Positions 17,676-25,247 of a stretch of DNA of 29,245 nt are shown piece after piece. How positions within the stretch are numbered: the stretch's first letter is position 1; each line of letters opens with the position of its first letter. Below the pieces are notes generated by a model that worked only from the letters and a program-made list of their open reading frames with translations, searched no databases and was not told the DNA's origin. The position numbers were made by a program, and so were the translations under genes. Source of the DNA: Delta-02 sp964513565 (GTDB lineage Bacteria; Desulfobacterota; Syntrophorhabdia; Syntrophorhabdales; Syntrophorhabdaceae); contig CAZENE010000040.1 in NCBI GenBank assembly GCA_964513565.1, positions 1 to 29,245 of the forward strand, given 5' to 3'.

Positions 17676-17707
17676 TTGACTTCACCCCCTTGCCTGTGAT
17701 TTATAAA
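17676..17707 (+). promoter_or_regulatory. Putative sigma-70 promoter of the HDAC-like gene
   Basis: TTGACT (17676-17681) is followed by an AT-rich TTTATAAAA stretch at 17700-17708. Read as TTTATA with an 18-base spacer, +1 is exactly the A of the ATG at 17712; read as TATAAA the spacer is 20. No Shine-Dalgarno precedes the gene, so a leaderless mRNA is plausible. Confidence 0.35.
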
Positions 17708-17711
17708 ACGC

Positions 17712-18467
17712 ATGGAGAAGATCAAGACCATATACAGCCCGGCCTTTCTGACAGATTATCCAACTGTCGACTGCGAAAGCCCTGACAGGGTAGAATTCAT
17801 TCACGCGAAGATCAAGGATATCGCCGACTTTATCGAACCTCAGCCATGTACGCTGTCGGACCTCGCCCTATGCCACAGCGAGAATTTGATTAAAACGGTC
17901 ACACGGACGAAAGATATCTTTGACACCGCTGTCCTTGCCGCCGGCGGTGCAATGATGGCAGCCGAGACGGCCCTGAGGGAACCCTGCTTCGCCCTTGTCA
18001 GACCCCCCGGCCATCACGCCGGACATGATTTCAATGGAGGGTTCTGTTTCTTCAACAACATGGCGATTGCCGTAAAAAACCTCCTCGCGCTTGACACCAT
18101 CGAGAGCGCATTGATAGTGGATATTGACCTGCATTATGGCAACGGCACATACGATATCGTAAGGTCCGATCCCCGGATCGCCTTTAGAAACGTTGACGCC
18201 CGCACGCGCGAAGCGTTCTTCAAGGAACTGGACGAAGCGCTTTCCGACGCCGCAAGGTTCGATGTCCTGGGCTGCTCGGTGGGATTTGATACATATGTCC
18301 GGGACTGGGGCGGCCTGTTGTATGGAGAGGACTATCACAGGGTAGGCTCCATGCTCATGTCGGCCAATCGACGGCTCTTCTGTCTCCTCGAGGGCGGATA
18401 CTATGTAGCAGATCTCGGCGTCAATTCCGGCTTCCTCCTTCAGGGCATACTGAAGGCTTGTTCGTAG
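17712..18467 (+). CDS. Histone deacetylase / acetoin-utilisation family amidohydrolase (compact)
   Basis: This 251-residue member of the arginase/deacetylase superfamily removes acyl groups from acetyl-lysine or acetylpolyamines in characterised relatives; bacterial substrates are often unknown. The HDAC motif RPPGHHAGHDFNGGFCFFNN is at 97-116, with the active-site His pair at 101-102. DIDLHYGNGT (137-146) supplies zinc ligands Asp139 and His141, Asp193 in GFDTYVRDWGG is the likely third ligand, and Tyr230 in LEGGY matches the catalytic Tyr, so it should be active. It is shorter than AcuC (about 370) or APAH (about 340). The stretch after DPRIAF, which in relatives carries a His-containing loop and an NxPLPxGT element, is largely missing. 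No Shine-Dalgarno precedes the ATG. Its transcription is divergent from selB. Confidence 0.88.
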   Translation: MEKIKTIYSPAFLTDYPTVDCESPDRVEFIHAKIKDIADFIEPQPCTLSDLALCHSENLIKTVTRTKDIFDTAVLAAGGAMMAAETALREPCFALVRPPGHHAGHDFNGGFCFFNNMAIAVKNLLALDTIESALIVDIDLHYGNGTYDIVRSDPRIAFRNVDARTREAFFKELDEALSDAARFDVLGCSVGFDTYVRDWGGLLYGEDYHRVGSMLMSANRRLFCLLEGGYYVADLGVNSGFLLQGILKACS

Positions 18468-19157
18468 CGTCGATCAGTGCTTTCATAGCAGGGGATATAC
18501 CTTGGGGACAATCAAAAATCACAGCATTGCAGTTGCAGGGACACTTCTTGGCGCTGCATTAGTACTTTCAATCTTTTTTTGTCGTTCAGACCTCAATCGG
18601 TTGGCGGTCATCCGCTGATCATAGCCTTTGTAATGACAGGGGCCTTCAGGGTATCACTCAACCCTCCGGAGGGGTCCGCTGTCTCCGTTACTACTACCGA
18701 CGATACGTTCAGGGGGACCGTTATTGAGGCATCCCAGGCCGCCACGATCGTCAAACTCGAACTGCCCGCATCGTTAAGCGGAGTAAGGGCGTCCGGTCGG
18801 GACGGCAGGGCGGCATCGGCGATAGCATTATGGCCGTCGGCACAGCGAGAGAACTCGTCCCCAGTTTTAAAAACCCTGCAAGCATCTCCTGGAAGCCGCT
18901 TTTCAAGCATAACGGGTTTCATCCAGGCAGTCAGGCCTCAGGTGAGTGTACAGAGAGCGGGACCAGGCATCAAGGGGATCCCTTCCGATGATACCGTTGA
19001 CCGTTTCAAGGCACTCAATATACCCGTCTACAGACAGACCGCCATGGATGCGTACGCGTGTGCATGGATGGCACGAACCTGTCCGTACGTACTCAAAACC
19101 CGTGAACCCCCGGGCCTCACTAATGGGGCCATGGCCTGTCCTGACCCCGCTCACTGT
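18468..19157. other. 690-base stretch without a convincing gene; possible gene debris
   Basis: Open frames exist on both strands (plus 18579-19181; minus 18608-18922 and 18903-19154) but none has a ribosome site or a family I recognise. Short parts look coding-like on the plus strand. Around 18518-18600 a frame from a TTG reads TIKNHSIAVAGTLLGAALVL, hydrophobic like a membrane segment, and then stops. Around 18985-19085 another frame reads VDRFKALNIPVYRQTAMDAY, which vaguely recalls the end of ADP-forming acyl-CoA synthetase alpha domains. This pattern suits decayed remnants of one or more genes, but the evidence is thin. Confidence 0.3.
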
Positions 19158-20660
19158 TTAACCCGTGATTATCTTTCGTAATTTCCGTTCGAGCTCATCT
19201 GCGTCATATGGCTTCGTAAGCACCTCCGCAAAACCATATTCCTTGTAATTCTCGATGATCGGATCGGTGAGATACCCGCTCGATATGATAGCCTTGACGT
19301 TCGGATCTAACCGCAGAAGTTCACGGACCACTTCCTTTCCCCCCATACCCCCGGGTACCGCGAGATCAAGGATGACAGCATCGAAAGGTTCGTTTAACTT
19401 TATCGCCTGGTTATAGATAGCTACCGCTTCCTCGCCGCTCCGTACGGTTATGGCGGTATAACCCAGGTAAATTAACAGTTCTTCTGCTATTGCGAGTATA
19501 AGTTCTTCATCATCGAGAAGTAATATCCTGCCTGTTTTAGTCATTGAACGGTTATCCTCGGGCGCCTTTTCGGCGCAAATTTTGTACGCGGGAAGATCGA
19601 CATGTATGATCGATCCGAGTCCGCGTGTGGATTCAAGGCTAATATTACCGCCATGCCTCTTTATTATCGCATAGGAAATTGCAAGTCCCAGGCCTACGCC
19701 TTTTTCAGCTCCCATACCCTTCGTTGTGTAATAAGGATCGAAGGCCCTGGAGATATTCTCGGGGGAAATCCCCATTCCCTCATCCGAAATGGATACCCTT
19801 ACATGATCTTCCTCGATAAGCGGCAGTCGGTCGTCCGGAGCAAAACGCAGATTGCGCATCCCTATAGTTATTTTTCCCCCGGCTGGCATTGCCTCCTTTG
19901 CGTTTCTCAGTATATTCTCGAACACCTGCCTTAGCTGCTCCTCATCTCCTTCCACGGGGAAGACCCCGTGCGGTATATCGAAGAGACACTGTATCGGCGA
20001 CCCGTGCAGTATATCGGTCGATGCGGATGCCACAACAGATTCGAGCTGAATGATTTTTCTGACCAATTTTCCCCCGCGTGAAAAAGTGAGTAACTGCTGT
20101 GTCAAATTCTTCCCGAGAAAGGTTATGCGCTCGGCTTCATCGAGATATTCCATAGATCCGGCATTTTTCGAAGTATTAAGTTTGGCGAGAGAGAGATTTC
20201 CTACAATCGCCATAAGGAGATTATTAAAATCATGTGCGATCCCCCCGGCAAGCGTCGAGAGGGACTGGAGATTCCTGGATCTCAAGACCTCGGCCTCCAT
20301 CTTTTTCTGTTCGCTGATATCCATAATCAATCCTACGATCCCTGCTATGGTTCCGTCGGGGGCCGTTATCGTCGCTTTCTTCACCAGTTCATGGCGTACC
20401 GACCCGTCCAATTTTTCGCACCGTAGTTCATACATCTTCGACCCCGGTTCCCGGAGAAGCTCCTGGTCTACCTTATGATGCGCCTCGGCATCTTCGCGCC
20501 GAATCGGAAGGGCAAAGATATCCTTGCCGATGAATTGATGGTCGCTTATCTCGAAATATTCACGAAAAGCTTTGTTATAGATGGTATAGACGCCCCTGGC
20601 ATCCTTGTAATAGACCGGGCTCGGGATATTGTCTATCAGCGCCTGAAACAGGCTTGGCAT
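19158..20660 (-). CDS. PAS-domain hybrid histidine kinase with C-terminal receiver
   Basis: The 500-residue protein has no membrane segment, so it is probably a cytosolic sensor. A PAS domain occupies about 1-118 (LFQALIDNIPSPVYYKD at the start, DISEQKK at the end). The HisKA domain carries His143 in GGIAHDFNNLL. The HATPase domain has N-box ENILRNAKEAM, G1 DEGMGI and G2 GVGLGLAIS. The receiver (about 377-498) has acidic residues in LLDDEE, phospho-acceptor Asp432 in VILDLAVPGGMGG, Ser460/461 and Lys483. Such hybrids usually signal through another phosphotransfer or response regulator; none is adjacent. The ATG at 20660 lacks a ribosome site, and the frame stays open for 20 more codons to a TAA at 20721-20723. 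That stretch reads plausibly (RRELEKFLDIISA), so a CTG start near 20690 cannot be excluded. Confidence 0.92.
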   Translation of the reverse strand: MPSLFQALIDNIPSPVYYKDARGVYTIYNKAFREYFEISDHQFIGKDIFALPIRREDAEAHHKVDQELLREPGSKMYELRCEKLDGSVRHELVKKATITAPDGTIAGIVGLIMDISEQKKMEAEVLRSRNLQSLSTLAGGIAHDFNNLLMAIVGNLSLAKLNTSKNAGSMEYLDEAERITFLGKNLTQQLLTFSRGGKLVRKIIQLESVVASASTDILHGSPIQCLFDIPHGVFPVEGDEEQLRQVFENILRNAKEAMPAGGKITIGMRNLRFAPDDRLPLIEEDHVRVSISDEGMGISPENISRAFDPYYTTKGMGAEKGVGLGLAISYAIIKRHGGNISLESTRGLGSIIHVDLPAYKICAEKAPEDNRSMTKTGRILLLDDEELILAIAEELLIYLGYTAITVRSGEEAVAIYNQAIKLNEPFDAVILDLAVPGGMGGKEVVRELLRLDPNVKAIISSGYLTDPIIENYKEYGFAEVLTKPYDADELERKLRKIITG

Positions 20661-20754
20661 GGCGGAAATGATATCTAAGAATTTCTCCAGTTCTCTTCTC
20701 TCTTTCTGACTAGACCAGTTTTATCATTAAAGAAAAATGGCCGTCCAGAGAAAT

Positions 20755-21675
20755 TTAACACCCCGTGCAGCCGTTCGTGCATCTTTCATACAGCAGGCCA
20801 TACCTGACACCGGCCGCACTGACAATGCACGGATCGAAGCCGCCGTGGGTCATGATCTCCTCGAGTATCATGGCTCCCTGCACGATAATATCTTCCCTGC
20901 CCGCCTCCATACCCGTAAAAGCTCTTCTTTCTTTGCTTCCGACCGACGCCAGCAAAGAAATGAGCTGTTTGAGGTCATTCAGGTGAATACTGTATCCATG
21001 TATTACCGATTTATCATACTCGGCAATACCAAGTATCAGGGCGGCAATGTTCGTTACCGTTCCCCCTGTTCCGATCAAGACACTTGCGGGGCGGTAGACG
21101 ACGCCGCCAAGATTTTTCCGTATGCAGGAGGAGACGTTGACCAGTTCCCGGTCTCGAGGGGGGTCATGGGCTACGAACAAATCCGTCAATGCTACGCTGC
21201 CGAGAGGCAGGGAAACATATCCGGCAAATTCAGTTTCGGATCCATCGATAATTTCCGTGCTCCCGCCCCCGATATCAATTATCGTCATATCCTCATGACT
21301 GAGAGCAGGATCCTTGCTGACCGAAAGATACGTATAATAAGCTTCTTCGCGTCCGCTGATTATCTCGATATCGACACCGAACATATCCCTGACGGAAGAG
21401 ACAAATTCCCGGCCGTTCCTTGCAGACCTTAGTGCCGCGGTGCCCACACAGAATATTTTCCGGACACCGTATGACGCGGCGATATCCAGGTAGCTCCGCA
21501 ATCCCTCGATCGTCCGCGAGGCAGCTTCTTTCTTCAGGCTGCCCGATCCTGCAAGCCCCTCGCCCAACCTTACGATGGTCGATACATCAACTATATCCTG
21601 AATGACGTTGCCGGCCTTTTCCCCGACCAGAAGGAGGATGGTGTTCGTGCCAATATCTATGGCGGCGCATTTCAT
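20755..21675 (-). CDS. Ppx/GppA family exopolyphosphatase / pppGpp phosphatase
   Basis: This 306-residue actin-fold (ASKHA) phosphatase hydrolyses terminal phosphates of polyphosphate and/or pppGpp in characterised relatives. Phosphate-binding motifs include DIGTNTILLLVGE at 7-19, GTAALRSARNG, the catalytic-region GREEAYYTYLSV, DIGGGSTEI and GTGGTVTNIAAL, ending near AGVRYGLLYER. The length equals the short Ppx form without the C-terminal HD-like domain of E. coli Ppx/GppA. The C-terminus ends CTNGCTGC, with three Cys close together, unusual for the family and of unknown meaning. The ATG at 21675 has GGGGG seven bases upstream. It is divergent from ccdA with only 37 bases between starts, so their control regions must overlap. 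Whether it acts on polyP or pppGpp cannot be told. Confidence 0.93.
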   Translation of the reverse strand: MKCAAIDIGTNTILLLVGEKAGNVIQDIVDVSTIVRLGEGLAGSGSLKKEAASRTIEGLRSYLDIAASYGVRKIFCVGTAALRSARNGREFVSSVRDMFGVDIEIISGREEAYYTYLSVSKDPALSHEDMTIIDIGGGSTEIIDGSETEFAGYVSLPLGSVALTDLFVAHDPPRDRELVNVSSCIRKNLGGVVYRPASVLIGTGGTVTNIAALILGIAEYDKSVIHGYSIHLNDLKQLISLLASVGSKERRAFTGMEAGREDIIVQGAMILEEIMTHGGFDPCIVSAAGVRYGLLYERCTNGCTGC

Positions 21676-21705
21676 TTGACAACCCCCTTAAATAACCACT
21701 AAGAT
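21676..21705 (+). promoter_or_regulatory. Putative sigma-70 promoter of ccdA
   Basis: TTGACA (21676-21681) and TAAGAT (21700-21705) are separated by 18 bases. +1 would fall at 21712, one base before the ccdA ATG, and no Shine-Dalgarno is visible, so the mRNA would be effectively leaderless. The -35 hexamer overlaps the upstream region of the divergent ppx/gppA gene. Confidence 0.4.
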
Positions 21706-21712
21706 ACCTGTC

Positions 21713-22441
21713 ATGAATTCTCCGGTGAATGTTGATGGGATCGCAGCCTTCATATCAGGACTGCTGTCTTTTTTCACGCCGTGCATCCTTCCCCTCGTCC
21801 CGTCATATATTATCTACATTAGCGGCATAACGGTCCGCGATATGTCCGTTCCGGGAGCGGGACATAGAAAGCGTGTACTTTTCCATTCATTGTTTTTCAT
21901 TTTTGGTTTTTCTTTTGTTTTTGTGGCGCTGGGCGTTTCGTCATCATTGATCGGGAATTTTCTATCCCAATATCAGGCGTATATCATGCGTATAGGTGGC
22001 GCGATACTTATTATCCTCGGACTCTTCTATCTCGACATCCTCAAGATACCTTTTTTCAACCGGCAGTACATGCTTCAGGTTGAGCAAAAATCGATCGGGC
22101 TTCTCGGGTCCTTCATCGTCGGCATCACGTTTTCCTTGGGATGGACACCCTGTGTAGGCCCCGCCCTGTCGTCAATCCTTATCGTCGCATCAATGTCCGG
22201 CCGCGCGTCGCACGGTATATACCTGCTTTCATTATATTCACTGGGTCTCGCCATACCGTTCGTCATTGCTTCCCTTCTCTTTGACAAGCTTTTTATTTTA
22301 CTGAAAAAATACAGTTTCATTTCCCGGTATGCAGTGAAGCTGCTTGGTTTGCTCCTCATAATTCTCGGCTTGATAATGGTCAGTTCGTATTATACCGTCC
22401 TGAATATCTGGCTGGGAATGATGCTTTCTCCCGGCACATGA
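21713..22441 (+). CDS. ccdA: CcdA-type cytochrome c biogenesis / thiol-disulfide transporter
   Basis: This 242-residue inner-membrane protein passes electrons from cytoplasmic thioredoxin to periplasmic or extracytoplasmic thiol proteins, typically for cytochrome c maturation. It has six predicted membrane helices. The two family Pro-Cys signatures are present, FFTPCILPLVPSYIIYISG at about 21-39 in the first helix and GWTPCVGPAL near residue 145, giving the redox-active cysteine pair. Its length is usual for the short DsbD-core family. No partner (ResA, CcmG or c-type cytochrome) is adjacent. The stop lies 51 bases from the end of convergent rpoH; I see only a short GAGTAA-A-TTACTC palindrome between them and no clear terminator. 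Confidence 0.94.
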   Translation: MNSPVNVDGIAAFISGLLSFFTPCILPLVPSYIIYISGITVRDMSVPGAGHRKRVLFHSLFFIFGFSFVFVALGVSSSLIGNFLSQYQAYIMRIGGAILIILGLFYLDILKIPFFNRQYMLQVEQKSIGLLGSFIVGITFSLGWTPCVGPALSSILIVASMSGRASHGIYLLSLYSLGLAIPFVIASLLFDKLFILLKKYSFISRYAVKLLGLLLIILGLIMVSSYYTVLNIWLGMMLSPGT

Positions 22442-22492
22442 CGGCAGAATAAGAGTAAATTACTCCCGCTACTTACTATGTCCTCCGTCTCT

Positions 22493-23389
22493 TCAAAAAT
22501 CGAGTTCATGGAACTCACTCTGGAACCGCTCTTTGAACTTCTTTATCACCCTGTTCTCGATCTGCCTTGCGCGTTCGCGCGAGATCTTGAACTGCTGGCC
22601 GATCTCCTGGAGGGTAAGGGGATCCTCCGCCATTATCCTCTGCTCGAAGATAAACACTTCTTTATCGTTAAGGCCCTTCTTGAACTCTTTGACCCTTTGA
22701 GCAAGGATCTCGCGTTTTTCCTTGCCCGAGACGACTTCTTCCACGTCATCTCCGCCACGTATCATGTCCATAATAGTATCGTCGCTCTCATCGTGAATGG
22801 GCGAGTCAAGCGATATATCCGTGAAAGATAGCCTTTTCTGCATCTCCTCGATCTCTTCTTCCTTGACATCCAGATTACTGGCAAGAAGCGCCGGCACCGG
22901 GATCATCCCCAGCGCCTCGAGTTTCTGCTTTTCCTTATTGAGGCGGTAGAAAAGCTTTCGCTGGCTCTGGGTTGTCCCGACCTTGACCAAGCTCCATGAA
23001 TCCATAATATACTTCAGGATATAGGCCCTGATCCAGAACGATGCATATGTCGAGAATTTCGTTCCCTTGTACGGGTTGTATTTTTTCACGGCGTGAAGAA
23101 GCCCTACGTTCCCTTCCTGTATCAGGTCGAGCACATTAAGGTATGTATTGTAATATTCAAGGGATATTTTTACTACGAGCTTGAGGTTAGACATTACGAG
23201 TTTCTGGGCCGCAGTCCGGTCCTTGTCTTCGAAGACCATGCGGGCCACCTCGAATTCTTCCTCCCGCGAAAGGACACTGTAGCGAGACACCTCTGAAAGA
23301 TATTTTCGCAGGGGATCGAACGTGGTCGGAAGGCCGCCGTCCTCGATCTTTGGCCGCACGGGTTTTTTTTCTATCTTATCATCGTCCAT
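22493..23389 (-). CDS. rpoH: RNA polymerase heat-shock sigma factor, RpoH type
   Basis: The 298-residue sigma-70 family factor lacks region 1.1. Region 1.2 starts at DPLRKYLSEVSRYSVLSREEEFE. Region 2 (about 60-130) includes NLKLVVKISLEY, DLIQEGNVGLLHAVKKYNP and the -10-reading GTKFSTYASFWIRAYI. The RpoH box region follows with WSLVKVGTTQSQRKLFYRL. Region 4 has the helix-turn-helix LTLQEIGQQFKISRERARQIENR near 255-277. The RpoH-box match (TTQSQRKLFYRL) makes sigma-32 the best call. The ATG at 23389 has GAGG eight bases upstream. The gene follows xdhC by 11 bases and so is probably the last gene of the molybdenum-hydroxylase maturation operon, which is an unusual place for rpoH. It may have an internal promoter that I cannot see. 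Confidence 0.93.
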   Translation of the reverse strand: MDDDKIEKKPVRPKIEDGGLPTTFDPLRKYLSEVSRYSVLSREEEFEVARMVFEDKDRTAAQKLVMSNLKLVVKISLEYYNTYLNVLDLIQEGNVGLLHAVKKYNPYKGTKFSTYASFWIRAYILKYIMDSWSLVKVGTTQSQRKLFYRLNKEKQKLEALGMIPVPALLASNLDVKEEEIEEMQKRLSFTDISLDSPIHDESDDTIMDMIRGGDDVEEVVSGKEKREILAQRVKEFKKGLNDKEVFIFEQRIMAEDPLTLQEIGQQFKISRERARQIENRVIKKFKERFQSEFHELDF

Positions 23390-23400
23390 AGGGAGCGCCT

Positions 23401-24399
23401 CTACTGCGCCCGAATTTGTATAAGCTGGCTCACAATGCTGACCGCAATTTCTTGGGGTGTCTCGGCGTTGATCGCAAGGCCGATCGGGGCGAACACCTTT
23501 GATATGGCTTCATCGGAATAACCGGATTGGCGCATCAGGTCGAATATCATCTTTATCTTACGCTTGCTCCCGATCATACCTATATATCGCGCATCTTTGG
23601 ATAATGACTCGCGGAGAACATTGGCGTCGTGTGCATGACCTCGCGTAACGATAACGATAAATTCATTCCCTGAAAAGGACAAGGAGGAAAAGGCGTTCAC
23701 AAAACCATCGACAATGACCTCGTCCACCGAGGGGAAACGGTTAGCATTTGCAAATTCCTGCCTGTCATCGATCACAGTGACCGCAAAATCCACCATATCG
23801 GCGATCTTTGCAATAAACTGAGACACGTGACCGGCACCGAATATATAGAGCCGGGTGCGGTTGAACACAGGTTCGACGAAAAAAGCGCCGTCATCGGAAA
23901 TTACAGGCCTTCCCTTTTCAACAAGACTCAGGCAGTGCATGGCGCTGCTTTCGCTCATCGGATCGCCGGTAATATTAAGTCCTTCATCAATCAGAGTTTT
24001 GCTGAAGCTCTCTGTAAGTGATGTAACGACTATACCCTTCTTTCCTTTTCGCTCCATATCCGCAAGACGTTGATACAGTTCGTCGTGCTTGGCCATAACA
24101 GGTTCCAGGAGCACATCGACATTGCCGCCGCAGATCATTCCCTGGTCCGCCACCGTCTGTGCGTTCATCCGGAAATGCATGATCGCAGCCTTGTTTTCAT
24201 CTTTTTGTTCCCCGGCTGCCTTCTGGACCTCCAGTTCTACAATCCCGCCGCCGACAGTGCCGTAAGACGCACCGTTTTCATCCACAAACATCCGCGCGCC
24301 GACATCACGAGGAGCGGAACCGGTGCGGTTTATTACAGTCGCGAGCACTCCGCATTTCCCGGCGCCCAGGCTCTCTTTAATCGTATTGTATATGCTCAT
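23401..24399 (-). CDS. xdhC: XdhC/CoxI family molybdenum-hydroxylase maturation factor
   Basis: XdhC-type proteins bind molybdenum cofactor, help install the terminal sulfido ligand, and deliver it to xanthine-dehydrogenase-family hydroxylases. The 332-residue protein has the N-terminal XdhC/CoxI domain with LATVINRTGSAPRDVGARM, GTVGGGIVE and MICGGNVDVLLEPV. A C-terminal Rossmann domain begins LYIFGAGHVSQFIAKIA (about residue 193) and includes IVTRGHAHD and YIGMIGSKRK. The length is normal. It starts eight bases after the YqeB-family gene and is followed 11 bases later by rpoH. No hydroxylase structural subunits are in the window, so the client enzyme is encoded elsewhere. Confidence 0.93.
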   Translation of the reverse strand: MSIYNTIKESLGAGKCGVLATVINRTGSAPRDVGARMFVDENGASYGTVGGGIVELEVQKAAGEQKDENKAAIMHFRMNAQTVADQGMICGGNVDVLLEPVMAKHDELYQRLADMERKGKKGIVVTSLTESFSKTLIDEGLNITGDPMSESSAMHCLSLVEKGRPVISDDGAFFVEPVFNRTRLYIFGAGHVSQFIAKIADMVDFAVTVIDDRQEFANANRFPSVDEVIVDGFVNAFSSLSFSGNEFIVIVTRGHAHDANVLRESLSKDARYIGMIGSKRKIKMIFDLMRQSGYSDEAISKVFAPIGLAINAETPQEIAVSIVSQLIQIRAQ

Positions 24400-24407
24400 A
24401 GATAAAT

Positions 24408-25247
24408 CTACCTTTCGTTTTGTCCCAAATAGTAATGCAGTACGGCTTCAAGCACCCCGCCAGCAATCCCGCGAGCTTTTTCAGAGATGGTAAAACAGTA
24501 GTTTTTCTTGGCCCGGGGATCAACATCCCCAACTTTTTCACCCTTATCTACCATCATCTCCCTGATCAAACCCCTGAGAACCCCATCAAAAGGCGCGTAT
24601 ACACGGGCGCTGTCGACATAAAGAACCAGATCGCCTTCCTTGACGTCATCGCCAAGATGAAGCACGTGTTTCACGCGCCCTTGCACGGGAGCACGAAGAA
24701 CGCGCTCTGTCGCGATCCCCTTTATCTCTCCCGGTGTTCCCGTATAAGGTTCGGCAGATCCATCATAGAAAACACGCCCGAGATCGTGCCCGCGGTTGCT
24801 CTCTATAACTGCGTGGACATCATGCGGCGCCGCGAACCCGGGCCCGACCCCGATAACAAGGGGGGCATCATTTTTTTTCGTTCCAAGGTTCCGTTTGGCC
24901 ATGATCGCATCTATCACGATATCGGGCTTGAACTCCTCTATGCTCTTCCAGGCAGGGTCGACAATGACCGCAATCTCCCCGGCCTGCCATATCGAGGCAA
25001 CGTCCGAAAGACCGTTGATGAGTCTTGACCTCACATTTTCGACTTCGGCCGCACCATCATGTACTGCCTCGCAAAAAGACACGTACCGTCGCACACATAA
25101 GGGATTCGCGGTCTCCAGCATAAGTATGCGCGTCATTCCAGCGCGAAATAGCCTGTGCGCTATTCCGGACGCCATCTCTCCCGCCCCTTTAATAACAATT
25201 TCGACATCAGTGATGTTTCTCTTTCCGTTCATCGCTTTATCCATCAT
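24408..25247 (-). CDS. yqeB: YqeB-family protein of the selenium-dependent molybdenum hydroxylase system
   Basis: The 279-residue protein belongs to the YqeB (EF2563) family, which comparative genomics links to SelD, YqeC, XdhC and labile-selenium molybdenum hydroxylases. It opens with a Rossmann-like VEIVIKGAGEMASGIAHRL. A central VIGVGPGFAAPHDVHAVIESNRGH is diagnostic. The C-terminal half carries a biotinyl/lipoyl-like hammerhead (LRAPVQGRVKHVLHLGDDVKEGDLVL). Its biochemical role is unknown. I place the start at ATG 25247, not at 25412. This gives an ATGA four-base overlap with the upstream molybdopterin-binding gene and has AAGGG nearby, and the extra 55 residues lack family character. yqeC was not found next to it. 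Confidence 0.9.
   Translation of the reverse strand: MMDKAMNGKRNITDVEIVIKGAGEMASGIAHRLFRAGMTRILMLETANPLCVRRYVSFCEAVHDGAAEVENVRSRLINGLSDVASIWQAGEIAVIVDPAWKSIEEFKPDIVIDAIMAKRNLGTKKNDAPLVIGVGPGFAAPHDVHAVIESNRGHDLGRVFYDGSAEPYTGTPGEIKGIATERVLRAPVQGRVKHVLHLGDDVKEGDLVLYVDSARVYAPFDGVLRGLIREMMVDKGEKVGDVDPRAKKNYCFTISEKARGIAGGVLEAVLHYYLGQNER

Noticed and set aside
18579..19181. 200-codon plus-strand ORF in the gene-poor stretch
   Set aside because: No ribosome site and no recognised family, and it runs into the 3' end of the hybrid kinase gene; at most a remnant.
20737..21432. 231-codon plus-strand ORF antisense to ppx/gppA
   Set aside because: It is a shadow of a well-conserved gene, with no ribosome site and no recognisable motif.
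22453..22465. GAGTAA-A-TTACTC palindrome between convergent ccdA and rpoH considered as a terminator
   Set aside because: It has no loop space and a low-GC stem, and no U-tract follows; it may be chance.
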